The notes beneath the pieces were generated by a model. That model was not told the origin of the DNA. It saw only the letters and a program-made list of their open reading frames with translations, and made no database searches. A program made the position numbers and the translations under genes. Of a stretch of 64,000 bases of DNA, positions 1 to 7,018 are shown in pieces. The first letter of the stretch is position 1, and every line of letters begins with the position of its first letter. Origin of the DNA: an uncultured Selenomonadaceae bacterium (GTDB taxonomy: Bacteria > Bacillota > Negativicutes > Selenomonadales > Selenomonadaceae). The stretch lies in assembly GCA_905234395.1 (NCBI GenBank), contig CAJOHG010000011.1, positions 1 to 64,000 on the forward strand, read 5' to 3'.

Positions 1-43
1 GATATTTTTCTATCTTTTCATATTGTTCTTGTGTGATTTTCAT
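1..43 (-). CDS. Transposase, 5' end only (runs off the window)
   Basis: Reading leftwards from an ATG at position 43, fourteen codons (MKITQEQYEKIEKY) remain before the window ends. This resembles the N-terminus of IS5-type DDE transposases, which often begin with a (M)xLTxxQYxxIE pattern. The fragment is too short for certainty. The upstream DNA contains a motif (about 78-98) that could be the terminal inverted repeat of the same element. It could equally be an unrelated small gene. Confidence 0.35.
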   Translation of the reverse strand, partial: MKITQEQYEKIEKY

Positions 44-77
44 GACTTCATTTTATCAGCTTTATTTTCTATTTTCC

Positions 78-98
78 ATAGTGTGAACACGCTCTAGT
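78..98 (-). mobile_element. Possible terminal inverted repeat of an IS element
   Basis: On the minus strand this reads TAGAGCGTGTTCACACTATG, directly upstream of the partial transposase-like gene. GTGTTCACAC is itself nearly palindromic. A GAGCGTGTT-type end upstream of the transposase start fits IS5-family ends as I remember them. The other end lies outside the window, so the element cannot be confirmed. Confidence 0.3.
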
Positions 99-149
99 CA
101 AGATTTAAGAAAAATTTAACAAAAAAATTTCGCGGGCAATGTGCGCATA

Positions 150-184
150 AAAAAAGCTCCCTTGCGTCGTGCAAAGGAGCTGTG
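150..184 (-). terminator. Rho-independent terminator after the SDR gene
   Basis: On the minus strand AGCTCC pairs with GGAGCT around a loop of about 15 bases, followed by a run of seven T. It lies just downstream of the SDR stop codon and closes the minus-strand cluster. Confidence 0.8.
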
Positions 185-193
185 AAAAATTTT

Positions 194-1027
194 TCAGTGC
201 GTCGCCTTGAGATATTGCAGGTCGCCGAAAAAGTATGAAGCAGTTGTTCCGCCGTCAATCAGAAAATCTGCGCCGCTGATGAATCGTCCGCGACTGCTCA
301 TCAAAAATTCCGCGAGGTCGCCGACTTCATCGGGCGTGCCGGCACGTCCTGCAGGTGATGCCGCCAACATTTTGCGATAACCTTCGCCGCGAGGCCCTTT
401 CAATTCGTCAGCTGCTAACGGCGTGATGATTATGCCGGGACTGATTGAATTGATCGTCGCGCCGCGTTTGCTCCAAGGTGTCGCTTGACCTGCCACGCGC
501 AAGACGTTGCAACGTTTGGAATATTGATAAGCCTTGAGAGTGTCGGTTATCGCCTTTATGAACGGCAAATTCAAAAGCTCTTCCGTCGGAGCAGTGGCGA
601 GCTGAAAATTTTGTTCTTCCGTCAATGCGCCGAGCCTGTGACCCGATTGCGAAGAGATTATCACGCCGGAGCCGCCGTCCGAAATTATTTTGCCGAATTC
701 TTCAAGCAAGACCGCCGTCCCGTATAAATCGACCTGCAAAATTTTTTCGACGGGTGCTTGCGAAGGACTCACGCCCGCCGCGTTAATCAAATTTTTCACT
801 GCACCGAATTGTTGAGCGTGTTCGATGAGTTTCAAAATCGATTCGCGGCTTGAAATGTCGACTGCGATTGTTGAAGTTTCAAAGCCTGCCTCTTCCAAAA
901 TTTTAGCCGCCGAATCTGCCGCCGATTGTTTCAAATCGCCCAAGACAACATGTTTGCCCGCGCCGACACGTCGAGCGATAGCTTGACCGATTGAGCCGGT
1001 GCCGACCAATACAACAACGTCTTTCAT
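194..1027 (-). CDS. Short-chain dehydrogenase/reductase (SDR)
   Basis: NAD(P)-dependent oxidoreductase of the classical SDR family, cytosolic, substrate unknown. The N-terminal Rossmann motif reads VLVGTGSIGQAIARRV. A central NAA-type motif (LINAAGVS), the catalytic YxxxK (YQYSK) and a C-terminal SPGIIITPL segment are present. The tail GADFLIDGG is typical of SDRs. I chose the ATG at 1027 because it overlaps the stop of the upstream lipoprotein gene (ATGA) and has GGGAGGC nearby. An in-frame start at 1042 is too close to the ribosome site. It is the last gene of the minus-strand cluster and is followed by a strong terminator. Confidence 0.88.
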   Translation of the reverse strand: MKDVVVLVGTGSIGQAIARRVGAGKHVVLGDLKQSAADSAAKILEEAGFETSTIAVDISSRESILKLIEHAQQFGAVKNLINAAGVSPSQAPVEKILQVDLYGTAVLLEEFGKIISDGGSGVIISSQSGHRLGALTEEQNFQLATAPTEELLNLPFIKAITDTLKAYQYSKRCNVLRVAGQATPWSKRGATINSISPGIIITPLAADELKGPRGEGYRKMLAASPAGRAGTPDEVGDLAEFLMSSRGRFISGADFLIDGGTTASYFFGDLQYLKATH

Positions 1028-1947
1028 CTGTTTGCCTCCCAAAAGTTAATTGCGTCGTCAATCCAACCTTGCGCCGAAGTGCCGAGTCCGAGTCCGAAGC
1101 CGTGTTCAAGATTCGGATACTTGTGAAATTCAGTGACGATACCATTCGCGGCAAGATTGTCAATGCAACGTTCCATTGTGCGCCAAGAAGCAATGCCGTC
1201 ACGTGCTCCGACGCAAGCAAACGTTGGCGGGTCATTGGCAGTATAATCGCTGTGACCGGTGTATTGCATGATGACAGCAGCAGGTCGCGGGATTTTGTCG
1301 CCGCCGAAATTTTCAGCACCGTAAGAGCCGAGATAAGCCGCCATACGCGCACCGGCAGAGCCTCCCCATAACGAGTAGCCGTTCACGTCAACGCCGAGTT
1401 CGTCCGCGTGTCGAAAGATGAAACTCAACGCCGCCGCCAAATCTTCGCAGGCAACTTGCGCAGAACCCGTCCGATATTGCAACGCGAAGGCATTGTAACC
1501 TTTGCGACTTAGATACAGCGCGTGCGGCAAACTTTCATGCAACAAACCGACATAAGCGAAACCGCCGCCGGCATTGACGACTGCAAACGGTGCACCTTTC
1601 TTGCCGCGCAAAAAGAATAAGCCTGTCTCAAATTTGCGGTCGTCGTCGTAAATCGCGTAGAAAATTTTTTCGCCGCGTTTAGCCCGCGCAGATAATTCGT
1701 TGAGCACGTCAAGCGTTGTATCGTCCGAAATGTGCGTGTGCCAGATGTAAAAATCTTTTAAGTCGCTAATTCGGTCGTCAGCCGATAAAGTTTTGACGCC
1801 CTGCGAAATCAGCAAGTGTCCGAATCCTGCGAACTCCGGGCGATTCATCACGTCAATCAATTTTGTTTCCGCGTTCATTTCAAGCGTCTCCATTGCCGCG
1901 AACTTTTGACAGCCGATTGAAAGTGCGACGAGTGAAATTATTATCAC
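1024..1947 (-). CDS. Alpha/beta hydrolase (esterase-like) lipoprotein with frameshifted signal peptide
   Basis: Carboxylesterase/lipase-like alpha/beta hydrolase. The nucleophile elbow is GGSAGAR, and a C-terminal LEHGFGLG holds the likely catalytic His. The intact frame opens at a GTG (1947) giving MIIISLVALSIGC, a hydrophobic stretch with a lipobox but no charged n-region. Better start signals lie further out: GAGGAG near 1975 and GTG at 1966, followed by codons for K-K-F-F. Removing one T from the T6 run at about 1955-1960 joins these to the main frame (VKKFFAVIII...). I infer an extra T has broken the normal lipoprotein signal. The gene overlaps the downstream SDR by 4 bp. Confidence 0.75.
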   Translation of the reverse strand: MIIISLVALSIGCQKFAAMETLEMNAETKLIDVMNRPEFAGFGHLLISQGVKTLSADDRISDLKDFYIWHTHISDDTTLDVLNELSARAKRGEKIFYAIYDDDRKFETGLFFLRGKKGAPFAVVNAGGGFAYVGLLHESLPHALYLSRKGYNAFALQYRTGSAQVACEDLAAALSFIFRHADELGVDVNGYSLWGGSAGARMAAYLGSYGAENFGGDKIPRPAAVIMQYTGHSDYTANDPPTFACVGARDGIASWRTMERCIDNLAANGIVTEFHKYPNLEHGFGLGLGTSAQGWIDDAINFWEANR

Positions 1948-1974
1948 CGCGAAAAAATTTTTTCACGCCGTCAG

Positions 1975-2240
1975 CTCCTCAAACGCCCTTGCCCAATTCA
2001 TAAGCCTTCGTCGCGAATTTGGACGTGCGAGCATCATTTTTTCGTAGAGCCATTGCCGAGACTTCTCCGCGCAATTTTTCTGTTGCCGCCAAAATTTTTT
2101 TCTCCGCCGATTGAGCCGCTTCCAATGCCTCGATTGTCTCTTTGCGTTCGCCGAAAGTTTATCGAATGCCGTTTGAGCCTCTGCGACCGTCATAATCTGC
2201 GCGGACTGCGACAAATTTTTTCTCTGTTGAGAAGTTCTCC
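1975..2240 (-). pseudogene. Displaced fragment of sbcC
   Basis: This minus-strand stretch matches the coiled-coil part of the intact sbcC at about 8500-8740. Shared peptides include KNLSQSAQI.TVA.AQTAFDKLSA, then, after a gap of roughly 57 bp and a frame change, ALEAAQSA.KKI and LRGEVSAMA. It sits between the DUF362 gene and the lipoprotein gene, has no proper start, and cannot encode a working protein. It is a diverged partial copy inserted or recombined about 6.5 kb from its source and in inverted orientation. Confidence 0.75.
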
Positions 2241-2252
2241 TAAATCGTCTGC

Positions 2253-3318
2253 TCAATCGACGCTAATCAGTTCATATTGACTGTTGCCCATTTTGTGATG
2301 CGCCATTGCCGTGAGCTGATGAAGTCCATGACGATCTTCAATGCGTTTGCGCAAATCGGCTGTGTCTTTTGCCGAGTAAACCAAATCGCAGCAAGCCTGA
2401 TCAATCGCCAAAATATCAGTCGACGCGAGAATTCCGACGTCCGCGCAGGTCGGTTCGGCAGCACGAGTTCCCGCGCAGTCACAGTCGACGCTCATTCGCC
2501 GCATCACGTTCAGGAAGACGATTCTCTTGCCGAAATAGTCACAAGTCGCCTTGCCGCTGTCAGCCATGCGTTCCATAAGGTGTTCTTTAAGAGGAAAAGT
2601 TCCGTCGAACCAATTAACGTCCTTAGGCGGCATACCGAGCTTGGTGTCGTAGCCGTGAACTTGAACTTTGCCGACGTGCCCGCTAGCCATGCCGATAGCG
2701 ATATTTTTCAAACTGCCGCCGAAGCCGCCCATTGCGTGCCCTTTGAAGTGCGTCAAAACGATGACCGAATCATAATTGACCAAATGACCGCCCATAGCCA
2801 CTTCCTTGAGGTGAAAGCCGTTGCGCACGGGAAAATTAACGTAGCCTTCGTCCGCGTCCATGATGTCGACTTCGCAGAAATTCCAGCCGTTGGTTTTAAT
2901 CGTCGCGAGATGATCTTCCGTCGTGTAGCGTTTGCCGACGTAAAGCGTATTCGTCTCGATGATGTTGGAATTCGGGACTTGAGCTTGAAAAGCTTTGACC
3001 ATGTCGCGCGGCAAAATGTTCGGACCGTTGGGTTCGCCGGTGTGAAGTTTAATAGCGACTTTGCCGTAAATTTCGCCGTTAATCATGTTGTAAAGCTTGA
3101 TGAGATGATCAGCGTCGATTTTTTCCGTGAAGTAAACTTTTGCCGCCGAGCCGCTGTGTGCCGGTGACGTTCTTTGAGCCGACGACAGGAGCCGCCTTGA
3201 GCTTGAGAATTTTTTTGCCATGAGCCGCCTCAACGTTTGAAGTCGTGAATTGTCCGACGGTTGCACCGATTGCCGCCACTCCCGCCATTTTGAAAAGATC
3301 TCTGCGTGTGATGTCCAT
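2253..3318 (-). pseudogene. DUF362 protein with Tat signal, frameshifted
   Basis: DUF362 family protein, often linked to Fe-S or redox maturation, predicted exported. The N-terminus from ATG 3318 is a twin-arginine signal (TRRDLFKMAGVAAIGATVG). The body includes VAIKLHTGEPNG, HFKGHAMGGFGGSLKN and a Cys-rich CDCAG segment. The two parts lie in different frames. Near 3160 (minus strand GGCACACAGCGGC) removal of one C joins VTGT to SGSAAKVYFTEKID. Either a real single-base insertion has inactivated the gene or this is a sequencing error. Two neighbouring genes are also frameshifted, which favours gene decay. Downstream of the flavodoxin gene by 15 bp. Confidence 0.75.
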
Positions 3319-3333
3319 GATGTTGCCTCCCGT

Positions 3334-3848
3334 TCAAATTTTGCTTTTAAGCCAACGTTCGACCTGCGCGGCAGATTGACCTGCCTGCGAGCCGTAAATT
3401 GCCAGACCGTCACTGATGACAGCTTTCGGGCAAATTTTTTTTATGTAATTGACGGAGCCGCCCAAGCCGCTGCCTTCATGCGTGCAGAACGGAAAAATTT
3501 TCTTGCCGCCGAAGTCGTAACGTTCAAGGAAAGTGCTCACTGCCATTGGCGGTATTGACCACCATATCGGATAGCCGAGAAAAATTTTGTCGTAGTCGTC
3601 GATGCTGTCAAGGTAGCGTTTCAATTCGGGACGCGCCTTCTGCTGAATCTCGACCTTCGCAACGTTGGTGCATTCGGTGTAGTCAACGGGATAATCTTTC
3701 ACGGTGTCAATCTCGAACAATTCGCCGCCGACAGAACGTTGAATCTCTCCGCGACAATTTCGGTGTTGCCCTTCGCCAAATTTTTTATCGCGCCGCTGAC
3801 GTAATTGAGACCTTTGCGCGAGTAATAGGCGATTAAAATTTTTGCCAT
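3334..3848 (-). pseudogene. Flavodoxin-like protein, frameshifted
   Basis: Short-chain flavodoxin family. The start is ATG 3848 with GAGGAG upstream, encoding MAKILIAYYSRKG, the phosphate-binding region and GNTEIVAER. The rest (IQRSVGGELFEIDTV, YDKIFLGYPIWW, FPFCTHEGSGLGGS) is in another frame. One base appears missing near 3745 (GAGAGATTCAAC). An internal ATG at 3720 could express only the last 128 residues, without the FMN phosphate loop. It is a paralogue of the flavodoxin at 5006-5611, but without a Tat signal. Genes of this kind act in FMN-based electron transfer. Confidence 0.75.
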
Positions 3849-3879
3849 GCTATCAGCTCCTCAATCAATGATTTGGCAT

Positions 3880-4989
3880 TCATTTAACATCAAGTCCTTT
3901 CGACTTCAACCACTGCTCCACCAAATTCGCAAGCTCTTGATTGTTTTGGTCTGCCATAAGAAAATGCGTATTGCCCTTGAGCCCAACCTTTGGAAGTTCA
4001 ATCAATGTAGCGTCTCCGCCGTGACGATTGACAGCCGCCACAAATTTTTTCGCCATCTCAAGCTCTGTATACCATTTGTCCGGGCCGACAAGCTCCGACG
4101 ATTTTTTGATGTTGTCGCCGTAATAGAGGACAATCGGAATTTTCGTCAACTTCATGAAGTCTTCGAGCGGTACTGCTTGAGCACTTGCACTTAGCGGAGC
4201 AAACGTTGCGACTTCTGCTTCGGGAACTTCGCCTTCAGGGAAAAGAAACGGTGTGCCGCCCGGTTCAAACGCGACGATAGCTTTAACCTTGTCGGTGCGG
4301 AAAGGTGTGCGCCAACCGATTGTTCCGCCCATGCTGTGAACCAGCAAAATTCCGTCACCGATTTTTTCAAACAGCGCGGCAAGTGCATCGGCATTAACGT
4401 CGTTGTCAAGTTCGCCGGTGTAATTTGTCCACGAGCGTTGAAATTGATTAATCGATTCGGCATCATTCGGAAAGGCGGCGTTGTCGAAAACGTGCGGAGT
4501 GTCACCGTCAAAAGTTCCGATGCGGCTCAACATGAACAAAGTTTTATCGGCATAGAGCGGATTTCCTGCCCAAGGATTTTTATCGCCGACAGCTTCCGTC
4601 GAAAGTCCTGCCTCGCCGATTCGCGGTTGGTCTAAAAGATAAACGCCGTAGCCTTTGCGCAGGAAAATATTTTGGAAACCTTCGCGACCGTCGGGCGTTG
4701 ATTCCCATGTGCGTTTAGATTGTGCACCGCCGTGTTGAAAAACTAACGGATATTTTTTCGCCTTGACGGGAATTTGATAGAAAACATAAGCATGATCTCC
4801 GTAAGCGCGTTGACCTTCGGGCGAGAGAAAATTTTTCGTCGAGAAAGTGCCCGCGTGTTTGACAGTCGAGCCGCCGATTGCGAAACTGCCTTGCTCTTGA
4901 ATCACAATCGGCTTTGCCGCGTCGACTGTACTCAACGGGCTGAACGCGATTAATCCTGCCGCCAATGTTGCCAAAAATTTTTTCCGCAT
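3880..4989 (-). CDS. Secreted alpha/beta hydrolase
   Basis: Exported esterase-like hydrolase of 369 residues. A Sec signal peptide (MRKKFLATLAAGLIAFSPLS...VDAA) is followed by an alpha/beta hydrolase domain with PLVFQHGG near the oxyanion region. The nucleophile elbow is VHSMGG (Ser), and a C-terminal GNTHFLM supplies the likely catalytic His. The substrate is unknown. It lies between two flavodoxin genes, with spacing of 16 bp to the upstream one, so it is probably co-transcribed. No defects are seen in this gene, unlike its downstream neighbours. Confidence 0.85.
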   Translation of the reverse strand: MRKKFLATLAAGLIAFSPLSTVDAAKPIVIQEQGSFAIGGSTVKHAGTFSTKNFLSPEGQRAYGDHAYVFYQIPVKAKKYPLVFQHGGAQSKRTWESTPDGREGFQNIFLRKGYGVYLLDQPRIGEAGLSTEAVGDKNPWAGNPLYADKTLFMLSRIGTFDGDTPHVFDNAAFPNDAESINQFQRSWTNYTGELDNDVNADALAALFEKIGDGILLVHSMGGTIGWRTPFRTDKVKAIVAFEPGGTPFLFPEGEVPEAEVATFAPLSASAQAVPLEDFMKLTKIPIVLYYGDNIKKSSELVGPDKWYTELEMAKKFVAAVNRHGGDATLIELPKVGLKGNTHFLMADQNNQELANLVEQWLKSKGLDVK

Positions 4990-5005
4990 AACTTTTTGTC
5001 TCCTG

Positions 5006-5611
5006 TTACAAGCCGAGCCGTTTCAAATTTTCGACGACGATTGATTCAGCCTCCGAACGATTGTTCTGCGCAACAGAACCTCTGATTGCAAAACCTTTGA
5101 GCACCTGCGCGGACGGACAAGTCAAAGAAATTGTCTGATCGGTGCCAGAAAGACCGCTGCCGCCGTGTGTGCAGAACGGAACGATTTTTTTGCCGCCGAA
5201 GTCGTAGCGTTTAAGGAACGTCTCGACAATCTGCGGATAAGCTCCGTACCAAATCGGATAGCCGATAAAAATCATCGTGTAGTGCGAAAAGTTTTCCACG
5301 TCGCCGACAAATGCCGGTTGAGCCTTAGTCGCCTTCTCGCGGCTTGCAATGCGTTTGCAGTCTTCGTAGCCGATAGGATAAGGCGTTACAGGTTTAATCT
5401 CGAATAAATCTCCGCCGACTTTTTGCGCGATAATCTCCGCGACAATCGCCGTGTTGCCTTTGCTGATGGTGCCGAGTCCGTATTCTTCGCCCGTGCGCGA
5501 AAAGTAAGCGACCAAAATTTTTTCACTCGTCGCGGCGTCAACTCGTCCGAACGAAAGCAAAAGTCCCGTCGTGCCCGCAAGCTTGATAAAATTTCTGCGC
5601 GTCATGTTCAC
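5006..5611 (-). CDS. Flavodoxin family protein with Tat signal
   Basis: Exported flavodoxin-fold protein, predicted to bind FMN. The N-terminus carries TRRNFIKLAGTTGLLL, a twin-arginine signal. The mature part has VAYFSRTGEEYG (phosphate loop), MIFIGYPIWYGAYP and VPFCTHGGSGLSGT. The start is placed at GTG 5611 because GGGAG lies 8 bases upstream. ATG 5605 is possible, and GTG 5620 is too close to the ribosome site. A broken copy of the first third lies immediately upstream at 5654-5799. First intact gene of the minus-strand cluster. Confidence 0.82.
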   Translation of the reverse strand: MNMTRRNFIKLAGTTGLLLSFGRVDAATSEKILVAYFSRTGEEYGLGTISKGNTAIVAEIIAQKVGGDLFEIKPVTPYPIGYEDCKRIASREKATKAQPAFVGDVENFSHYTMIFIGYPIWYGAYPQIVETFLKRYDFGGKKIVPFCTHGGSGLSGTDQTISLTCPSAQVLKGFAIRGSVAQNNRSEAESIVVENLKRLGL

Positions 5612-5640
5612 GTCAATCACTCCCGAAATTTTCTTGACGC
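5466..5640. repeat. Segmental direct repeat, flavodoxin 5' end, copy 1
   Basis: About 175 bp covering the ribosome site and first third of the flavodoxin gene is repeated at 5654-5828 (offset 188 bp). The copies differ by scattered substitutions. This copy belongs to the intact gene. Confidence 0.9.
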
Positions 5641-5653
5641 TGATTAGCGATTT

Positions 5654-5799
5654 ATGGTGCCGATGCCGTATTCTTCGCCTGTGCGCGAAAAGTAAGCGAT
5701 CAAAATTTTTTCACTCGTCGCGGCTGAAACTCATCCGAAGGACAGCAAAAGTCCCGTCGTGCCCGCAAGCTTGATAAAATTTCTGCGCGTCATGTTCAC
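5654..5799 (-). pseudogene. Truncated duplicate of the flavodoxin 5' end
   Basis: Repeats the start of the downstream flavodoxin gene: GTG 5799, MNMTRRNFIKLAGTTGLLLSFG. A TGA then replaces the Arg codon of the intact copy. The downstream peptide ATSEKILIAYFSRTGEEYG is still recognisable before homology ends near 5654. It retains the ribosome site (GGGAG) and lies next to the promoter. Any product would be a 20-odd residue Tat-signal-like peptide. It is a diverged remnant of a partial tandem duplication. Confidence 0.85.
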
Positions 5800-5830
5800 G
5801 TTAATCACTCCCAAAATTTTCTTGACGCCA

Positions 5831-5862
5831 ATTATAAGCCGTTGAGTCGGCTCTAAGTAAAT
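5831..5862 (-). promoter_or_regulatory. Promoter for the flavodoxin cluster (minus)
   Basis: A perfect TATAAT on the minus strand (5831-5836) lies about 30 bp upstream of the duplicated flavodoxin start. The -35 (TTTACT-like, near 5857) is weak. Confidence 0.45.
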
Positions 5863-5935
5863 ACTTTTGAAAAAAATTTTTATCGTCATCGAATGTGATA
5901 TAATTGCCGCAAAATTTTTGGAGGCGATTTTTTTT

Positions 5936-7015
5936 ATGAGACTGCTGCACACCGCCGATTGGCACCTGGGCAAAACGTTCAAAGGTCAACCGCTGCTCGA
6001 CGACCAAAAATTTATTCTCGACGAAATTTTTCACGTCATTGCCGCTGAAAAGATCGATGCGATTTTGATTGCCGGCGATATTTACGACCGCGCCGTTCCG
6101 CCGATTGATGCCGTTGATTTGTTTGACGAAACGCTAAACCGTCTTGCCGAAAAGAATTTGCCGACGCTGATTGTCGCGGGCAACCACGACAGCGCAACTC
6201 GTTTGAATTTCGGCAGCAAACTTTTCGAGCGGCAAAAAATTTTCATCGCGTCGAAAGTCAACGCCGCGCCCGTGACTGTTCCGATTGATGACGACTTCGG
6301 CAAAATTTATTTCACGTTGTTGCCGTTCGCCGAACCTGTCGCACTTACCGCAATGATAAATTCTGCGCGGCAAAAAATTCCGTCGGGCAAAAGAAATGTC
6401 GCGGTTGCTCACGCATTTTTGACGGGCGGCATTGAATCCGATTCGGAACGCAAATTCGTCGGCGGCACTTCAAACGTCGACGCGCAAATTTTCAACGGCT
6501 ATAATTACGTTGCGCTTGGTCATCTTCATCGTCCGCAAAAGATCACTGCTGAAAATATTCGATACGCCGGCTCTCCGCTGAAATATTCCTTCGACGAGGC
6601 AACGCATAAAAAGTCCGTCACGATTGTCAATTTGAATGCAAAAGGTTTCGTCGACGTGGAAAAAATTCCGCTCACTCCGCGCCGAGATGTTCGCATTGTC
6701 ACGGGCACGCTTGCCGAGCTCAAAAAATTTCCGCGCACCGAAGATTACATTCACGCACGCCTTACCAAACGAGAGATTAACGCTCAAGATAAGCTTGCCG
6801 ACGTTTTCCCGAATCTGTTGAGCGTTGAATTTGTCCTGCCGCAAGAAATTTCAATCGGCAACACGACGACGACTGCTCTGCGTGAAGGCGGCTCAACGCT
6901 CGACTATTTCACGGATTTTTTTGCTGAACAGACCGGCGAGACTTTGAACGACGATTATCGGGCGGCAATGCAGAATTTGTTGATTGAACTTGCTCGCGAC
7001 GAAATGGAGGCATGA
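5936..7015 (+). CDS. sbcD: Exonuclease SbcCD subunit D
   Basis: Nuclease subunit of SbcCD (Mre11 homologue), which cuts hairpins and processes DNA ends in repair. The calcineurin-like metal motifs are clear: LHTADWHLG at the N-terminus, AGDIYDR, VAGNHD, and GHLHRPQ further on. Length of 359 residues fits the family. I chose ATG 5936, preceded by GGAGG; an in-frame upstream start at 5867 gives a non-conserved extension. A TATAAT at 5899-5904 may serve as -10. The gene ends 3 bp before the sbcC start, with the sbcC ribosome site inside its last codons. Confidence 0.95.
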   Translation: MRLLHTADWHLGKTFKGQPLLDDQKFILDEIFHVIAAEKIDAILIAGDIYDRAVPPIDAVDLFDETLNRLAEKNLPTLIVAGNHDSATRLNFGSKLFERQKIFIASKVNAAPVTVPIDDDFGKIYFTLLPFAEPVALTAMINSARQKIPSGKRNVAVAHAFLTGGIESDSERKFVGGTSNVDAQIFNGYNYVALGHLHRPQKITAENIRYAGSPLKYSFDEATHKKSVTIVNLNAKGFVDVEKIPLTPRRDVRIVTGTLAELKKFPRTEDYIHARLTKREINAQDKLADVFPNLLSVEFVLPQEISIGNTTTTALREGGSTLDYFTDFFAEQTGETLNDDYRAAMQNLLIELARDEMEA

Positions 7016-7018
7016 ACT

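Noticed and set aside
2277-3167. 296-codon plus-strand frame opposite the DUF362 gene
   Set aside because: Antisense shadow; the minus strand has clear DUF362 and Tat motifs.
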